A stretch of 64,000 nucleotides of DNA, from positions 4,154,001-4,218,000 of the forward strand of contig NZ_CP033924.1 in the NCBI RefSeq assembly GCF_003815875.1. Direction: 5' to 3'. The notes under the pieces were generated by a model. It did no database searches and had not been told where the DNA came from. It worked only from the letters and a program-made list of their open reading frames with translations. Positions 63,685 to 64,000 of the stretch are shown here, in pieces (within the stretch, counting starts at the first letter, position 1; every line of letters begins with the position of its first letter). This stretch comes from Chryseobacterium lactis (lineage in GTDB: Bacteria; Bacteroidota; Bacteroidia; Flavobacteriales; Weeksellaceae). Position numbers and translations under genes: made by a program.

Positions 63685-63827
63685 CGGAATTTTTATGGAA
63701 TTTTTTAAACTATACGATGGATAAAAGTTATCCTTTATCAACTTATTTTGATAACTCAGGTAATGATATAAGAATCAAAACCGGCCTTAAGATGCTTCAG
63801 TATGTTTCTTTTCAGTGTATAGAAAGC

Positions 63828-63860
63828 AAAAAGACTGATACAAATGATATCAGTCTTTTT
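63828..63860 (-). terminator. Terminator of the gene entering from the right edge
   Basis: AAAAAGACTGATA / TATCAGTCTTTTT inverted repeat, perfect over 13 bases, with T-run on the minus strand. It lies 18 bases beyond the stop of the partial gene. Confidence 0.88.
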
Positions 63861-63877
63861 ATAGTATAGAATATTTT

Positions 63878-64000
63878 TTACTTCACAAATGTGTTGTAGG
63901 CACTCAATACGGTTTCATAGGAAGAATCCATCTGCTGGATGTCACTATCCGGGATTTTACCGGCTTCTTTAGAATCTCTGATCAGTTTTCTGTAATTATC
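63878..64000 (-). CDS. C-terminal end of an unidentified gene (partial at window edge)
   Basis: The minus strand is open from the right edge to a TAA at 63878-63880, encoding 40 residues beginning DNYRKLIRDSKEAGKIP and ending SAYNTFVK. It is helical and charged, and does not point to a family. A perfect terminator follows, which supports it as a real gene end. Start and identity lie outside the window. Confidence 0.72.
   Translation of the reverse strand, partial: DNYRKLIRDSKEAGKIPDSDIQQMDSSYETVLSAYNTFVK

Noticed and set aside
63645..63869. Plus-strand 74-residue reading frame at the right edge
   Set aside because: It crosses the uvrA promoter and a perfect terminator hairpin, has no family sign, and its neighbourhood is explained by minus-strand signals.

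Overview
The window looks like chromosomal DNA of a flavobacterium close to Chryseobacterium (Bacteroidota, Flavobacteriia). Supporting signs are low G+C, the Bacteroidota -7 promoter box (TAnnTTTG) before many genes, few Shine-Dalgarno sites, a short primary sigma factor, an IND/CIA-like class B1 metallo-beta-lactamase, subtype-iii type VI secretion (T6SS) genes with TssN, a TonB-dependent receptor, and many SPII lipoproteins. No rRNA, tRNA, CRISPR array, transposase or integrase was seen.

Layout. 1-3.4 kb: tail of a metallo-beta-lactamase converging on a three-gene T6SS cluster (tssG-like, tssN, tssK). 3.9-9.3 kb: S1/P1 nuclease, rpoD, a one-gene AT-rich insert bounded by two 61-bp copies of the rpoD 3' end plus terminator, a lipoprotein, a GNAT protein and a FAD monooxygenase. 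9.3-15.4 kb: copper block (multicopper oxidase fused to a CopB-like domain, DUF3347 protein, HYC_CC_PP protein, TonB receptor). 15.4-22.3 kb: kdsA, DUF1697 and two GT-C membrane glycosyltransferases. 22.5-25.9 kb: cysteine-synthase-like enzyme plus alpha-oxoamine synthase (probable sulfonolipid synthesis) and a DMT transporter. 25.9-30.8 kb: reductase, Crp/Fnr regulator, B12-type radical SAM enzyme, secreted unknown. 30.9-33.9 kb: atpD-atpC and ribF. 34-48 kb: envelope and metabolic genes including kdsB, glutathione peroxidase, PAP2 phosphatase, a membrane gene with a -1 frameshift, aminotransferase, phosphohexomutase and a GT2 glycosyltransferase. 48.0 kb: SRP RNA. 48.2-53 kb: MBL-fold hydrolase, a candidate secreted effector with a lipoprotein partner, SRPBCC protein, menA and menB. 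53.3-64 kb: TPR protein, gyrA, small lipoproteins, DUF421, a 44-residue double-glycine-leader peptide, and uvrA.

How genes fit together. kdsA and kdsB serve Kdo/LPS synthesis; menB-menA serve menaquinone; atpDC supplies F1 subunits; the copper block handles periplasmic Cu. The T6SS cluster and the effector-like pair about 46 kb away may be functionally linked, but this is inference.

Most notable non-genic structure: the terminator-bounded insert after rpoD; several dispersed inverted-repeat families in intergenic regions (two occur next to each other at two loci); G-poor repetitive leaders in front of several internal operon genes; two tandem operator-like repeats in the copper block; a slippery heptamer at the junction of two overlapping membrane ORFs; and a bacteriocin-like small peptide gene.
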